Shown one piece after another: positions 14,619-17,457 of a stretch of DNA of 17,457 nucleotides. The translations under genes and the position numbers were made by a program. Source of the stretch: Cyclostephanos tholiformis (Eukaryota > Bacillariophyta > Thalassiosirophyceae > Thalassiosirales > Thalassiosiraceae). A model generated the notes under the pieces. The model saw only the letters and a program-made list of their open reading frames with translations. It did not search any database and had not been told where the DNA came from. Where the stretch lies: NCBI GenBank assembly GCA_036939975.1, contig JALLPB010000334.1:1-17457 (forward strand), read 5' to 3'. Numbering within the stretch: position 1 is the first letter of the stretch; every line of letters begins with the position of its first letter.

Positions 14619-17444
14619 TTACAGGCCATTCCTGTACCAAAAGAAGGGAGAGCGCTCTCCAAACTCCACTATTCTGCGATCCTTTCCCCTTCGTGTGCGT
14701 CCGTTCAATGGCACTTCATTCCTCCCCTTTGACACAGCGCCACCGTTGCTCCCATCCATCACGTTCATCACCTCGTCCCAGCACGACACGATATCCGCCA
14801 ATTGATGAATCAATATCCAATCGTAGGTGGCCTCAACGTCCTGGCGGACATACATGTCTAGCTCCAGGTTTACTCGACACTCGATGCGATGTAACGCAGC
14901 ATCGAATAGTGAGGGGGGGGGGCTTGTGTTGTTGGAATTCTGCTGCTGCTGTAACGAGAAATCACCCCCGCTCTCCTCCCCCCAGGATGACAGCGTCCCC
15001 AATGAGCCGTCTTCGTTCAAGAGAGACCACAAGGGCGGTTCGGCAGGGTAGTTGTGCGCGTCGATGACGACCGTTGCCTTGAGAGTAGATGCCTTCCTCT
15101 TGATTAAGGCGGTATAACTCTTCTTTGCTGCCGACGCCGGTGCTGACCGGTTGGATCGATCAGGCCTCGAATCCTCCCCCCATGAATGCAGTTTCGCCTT
15201 GGGCGACTGAGGCTGGACGACGACGCCACCACCCTCCCCCCTCATGGCGGGGTGGATGGGCAACGGGTGTAGATTACCTCGCTTGCCGAGGTATTCCAGG
15301 ATGGCCGCGAGAGTCCTGCGAGCGCGGATGCGTCGTAGCAGTTGCCTGAATACCGCTCTGGTGCATATTTCGATCGGGAAAGGCGCATCGACGCGTCCGT
15401 CGCCCTCGTGTCCCGCACCATCGCGAGCACTGCCAGGCGACGCCATCGCGAACGGTGGAGGGGGAAAGTCGAGTCCGCCGAGCACCTGACACCAGTAATA
15501 CGGCTTCCCCGCGCCCCCTCCCTTGCAATTATCATCGATCGTGCCGCTGCCATCGGGCCGATCCTCTACACCGCCCTCGCGTGTATCGTCGACGTTCCCG
15601 CCCTCGTCGTGATTTAAAAGCAATAGCGACACATTGGGATTGAAAAGACCGTCGTCGCCTGGGAACATGTTATCTAGGAGTCCGTCGTAGCCATCGCCCC
15701 CGTCTGCCATCATCGCCTGGACCACGCCCCGCGTGTTGTCGAGGGAGAATGAAATCTTGACGACCGCCACCGCCGTTGCGGTGGACGACGACGATCGGGG
15801 GTTATTCGAGTTCGTTTTACCCAACAGTGACGGCACCTCAGACGGTACTATCTCAGACGGCGTGAGTGTCAGCACGACGCTCCACCCGCCACCACCGCCG
15901 CGCTCGGGAGGGGGGGTCGCCGTGACGTCCATTCCGGGGGCTCCAACAAATCCGCGAGGGGCAATATTGGGGGAAAAGGAGGAGGAGGAGGAGGAGGGGG
16001 GGGACGCGACGACAGCATTTACGATGCCACCCGCCGCCACCCCCCCCCCCTTCCCCAACGTTTCCAACGACGACCATGCATCGATATATCCCGCGAGCTG
16101 CACGTACAATACGTACAACGGGGATGGCAAATTCGATTTGGCCAAACGAAAACGCTCCGTCCGATCGAACTTCGGTCGACATACGAGGAGATTGGCAGCC
16201 GTGACCTTGTTCGTCGTCCCCCTCTTCCCCTTCCTCCCACTGCCTCCCCCGTCGATGTCGATGTCGATGTCGATGTCGTCGTCATCACCGACGTCCATTA
16301 GCACGTCCCTCCAAACTCCCACGCCCCCCCCCCCCGAGAAGAGTGAATTCAATTCCTCCCCCGCCCTGCGCAGCTCGTCCAACTTCGTCGGCAACTTATC
16401 CAACAATCCCATTAGCTCGTCGCGCCTCTTGATCAATCCCCCCAATTCCAATTTCGCCTTCGATAGACGTTCGACGAGCGTCGATCGCTTATTCAGGTCC
16501 GATGTCAGTTTCTCGAGTACGAACGCGTGCTCGGACGGGTCCCTGTGCGACCTCCCCCTCCTCGCATCGGCCATGTCGTTATTCTCGCGCCGCTCGTACG
16601 TCGCCATCGTGCCATCGTCGTCGCCGAAGAGGTAGGCGTCGATGGCGCCCTCGAGCGTCGTTATGCCGCATGCGACATCCCCCGCGTTGGCATCTCCGTC
16701 GTCTCCGCCGGAATGCTCCGCCGCTATCATCCTCCCCCCTTCCCCGTCCTCCTCCCCCTCCATCTCCTCCCCCTCCTCGAACGACGACGAGACTGCCGTT
16801 ACGGGCGGTACGCCACGGGATGGCGCGTTCGACGTCGACGCGATCGTCGTCTTCGTCGTCGTCGTCGTACTCCTCCCCCCCCCACCAACGCCTCCCCCCC
16901 CCCCGCCTCCTCCCGCGCCCATGTCGAATTCGCTCGGATCGATCCCGAGCTCTCCCAATGCCATCCTCTCCAACGAATATGCCCTATATTTCCCGATGGA
17001 CGCGATCTCGTGGCGAAGATAATCGCGTTCGTACGCGACGTTCATCAACGACGAGACGAGGGCATCGCACGCCTCGCGACTGCGCCTCGATGCGATGGAC
17101 GACATTTCGACGCGGAGGGCGATGCGACGTTGGAGGTACTTCAATTTCGATACTGATATCGACGACGAGATTACGAGATTTTCGAATGCGTCATCGTTCT
17201 CCTCCCCCTCGGCGGCGGCGATGGTGGCGGTCGAGGGGGCGGGGGGGCGGGGACCGGCCGCGAGTCGTAACAGGTCGGACACGTCGCGCCTGATCGAGTC
17301 GACGGTATGGAGGTGACGATCGAGAAGTTTGGTAACGATGCCACGTTCGACCCTCTTACCTTGGCCAATCCCGCCCTCGACGGTCGGAGGAGGAGGAGGA
17401 GGAGGAGGGGGGGGGGGGGGGGGGGGGGGGTGGGAAATATCCAT
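14619..17444 (-). CDS. THOC5: THOC5-like subunit of the THO/TREX mRNA export complex
   Basis: Likely nuclear THO complex component linking transcription to mRNA export. Single exon, 941 aa (human THOC5 about 680). Family signatures in order: helical N-terminal region VTKLLDRHLHTVDSIRRDV (37-55); coiled coil about 96-165 (SKLKYLQRRIALRVEMSSI, then LMNVAYERDYLRHEI); second coiled coil about 305-368; LPSPLYVLYVQLAGY (about 438-452), a THOC5 hallmark; NMFPGDDGLFNP (about 591-602); PYYWCQVLGGLDFP (about 647-660); AVFRQLLRRIRARRTLAAILEYL (about 696-718); SYTALIKRKASTLKATVVI (about 775-793); RIECRVNLELDMY (about 852-864) and a basic GRTRRGKDRR near the end. Extra length comes from Gly, Ser, Asp-Ile and charged inserts. 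Met1 lies 13 nt from the window edge, followed by 15 prolines partly encoded by a 24-base homopolymer; the frame is open upstream, so the true start could lie outside. Confidence 0.87.
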   Translation of the reverse strand: MDISHPPPPPPPPPPPPPPPTVEGGIGQGKRVERGIVTKLLDRHLHTVDSIRRDVSDLLRLAAGPRPPAPSTATIAAAEGEENDDAFENLVISSSISVSKLKYLQRRIALRVEMSSIASRRSREACDALVSSLMNVAYERDYLRHEIASIGKYRAYSLERMALGELGIDPSEFDMGAGGGGGGGGVGGGGRSTTTTTKTTIASTSNAPSRGVPPVTAVSSSFEEGEEMEGEEDGEGGRMIAAEHSGGDDGDANAGDVACGITTLEGAIDAYLFGDDDGTMATYERRENNDMADARRGRSHRDPSEHAFVLEKLTSDLNKRSTLVERLSKAKLELGGLIKRRDELMGLLDKLPTKLDELRRAGEELNSLFSGGGGVGVWRDVLMDVGDDDDIDIDIDIDGGGSGRKGKRGTTNKVTAANLLVCRPKFDRTERFRLAKSNLPSPLYVLYVQLAGYIDAWSSLETLGKGGGVAAGGIVNAVVASPPSSSSSSFSPNIAPRGFVGAPGMDVTATPPPERGGGGGWSVVLTLTPSEIVPSEVPSLLGKTNSNNPRSSSSTATAVAVVKISFSLDNTRGVVQAMMADGGDGYDGLLDNMFPGDDGLFNPNVSLLLLNHDEGGNVDDTREGGVEDRPDGSGTIDDNCKGGGAGKPYYWCQVLGGLDFPPPPFAMASPGSARDGAGHEGDGRVDAPFPIEICTRAVFRQLLRRIRARRTLAAILEYLGKRGNLHPLPIHPAMRGEGGGVVVQPQSPKAKLHSWGEDSRPDRSNRSAPASAAKKSYTALIKRKASTLKATVVIDAHNYPAEPPLWSLLNEDGSLGTLSSWGEESGGDFSLQQQQNSNNTSPPPSLFDAALHRIECRVNLELDMYVRQDVEATYDWILIHQLADIVSCWDEVMNVMDGSNGGAVSKGRNEVPLNGRTRRGKDRRIVEFGERSPFFWYRNGL
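16253..16285 (-). repeat. hexanucleotide repeat encoding Asp-Ile repeats in the THOC5-like protein
   Basis: A tandem GTCGAT-type repeat on the + strand reads on the - strand as alternating Asp and Ile (about residues 386-397), preceded by Asp-rich codons. It lies in a low-complexity insert after the second coiled coil. Confidence 0.8.
17385..17430 (-). repeat. poly-proline-encoding homopolymer and GGA tract at the THOC5 N-terminus
   Basis: A run of 24 G (17407-17430, + strand) adjoins GGA triplets (17387-17406). Read on the - strand it gives 15 consecutive Pro codons (residues 6-20). The reading frame between the ATG and the rest of the gene depends on this homopolymer's exact length. Confidence 0.9.
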
Positions 17445-17457
17445 AGTCGCATCGGCG

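Noticed and set aside
15733..16635. 300-codon + strand frame opposite THOC5
   Set aside because: It is low-complexity Pro/Ser/Thr sequence antisense to the conserved THOC5 block with LPSPLYVLY.
16502..17293. 263-codon and 209-codon + strand frames opposite THOC5
   Set aside because: Arg/Pro/Ser-rich shadow translations; the - strand frame contains ordered THOC5 motifs on both sides.

Overview
The window is nuclear DNA from a eukaryotic alga, most likely a diatom. The main clue is the first gene: its product starts with a signal peptide that ends in a predicted cleavage site A|FLPS, followed by a Ser/Arg-rich transit peptide. This is the bipartite pre-sequence, with Phe at +1, typical of plastid proteins in diatoms and other algae with red-derived complex plastids. 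Three genes have short GT-AG introns (78-363 nt, donors mostly GTRAGT). Coding DNA is rich in GAC/GTC and GGA/GGT microsatellites and in C/G homopolymers.

Six protein genes are laid out in strictly alternating orientation. (1) 533-4384 (+): plastid-targeted translation initiation factor IF-2, seven exons, 985 aa, with a large RGG-rich N-terminal region. (2) 5286-8434 (-): leishmanolysin/GP63-like (M8) zinc metalloprotease, five exons, 892 aa, with an EGF-like module, a transmembrane segment and a short tail. (3) 8943-10226 (+): APH-1, the gamma-secretase scaffold subunit, two exons, 359 aa. (4) 10447-12165 (-): carnosine N-methyltransferase (N2227-like family), one exon, 572 aa. (5) 12714-14453 (+): an unrecognised protein of 579 aa built mainly from three tandem repeats of about 137 residues, with a basic C-terminal region. 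(6) 14619-17444 (-): THOC5-like subunit of the THO/TREX mRNA export complex, one exon, 941 aa, its start lying 13 nt from the window edge.

Genes 2/3 and 4/5 are divergent pairs sharing upstream regions of 508 and 548 bp. Genes 1/2, 3/4 and 5/6 converge with 901, 220 and 165 bp between coding ends, so the last two pairs probably have overlapping 3' UTRs. No common pathway joins all six. They cover plastid translation, surface proteolysis, intramembrane proteolysis, dipeptide/small-molecule methylation and mRNA export. The one pair with a possible functional link is the membrane-anchored metalloprotease with the divergent gamma-secretase subunit.

Exon models were derived by eye from splice consensus, reading-frame continuity and family motifs. 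In each of the three spliced genes the chosen junctions join exactly in frame and rebuild conserved motifs. I saw no tRNA, rRNA, CRISPR array or recognisable transposon. The most noteworthy items are the RGG-rich extension of a plastid IF-2, the APH-1 substitutions at positions conserved in animals, and the triplicated orphan gene whose repeats differ almost as neutral sequence would while keeping frame.
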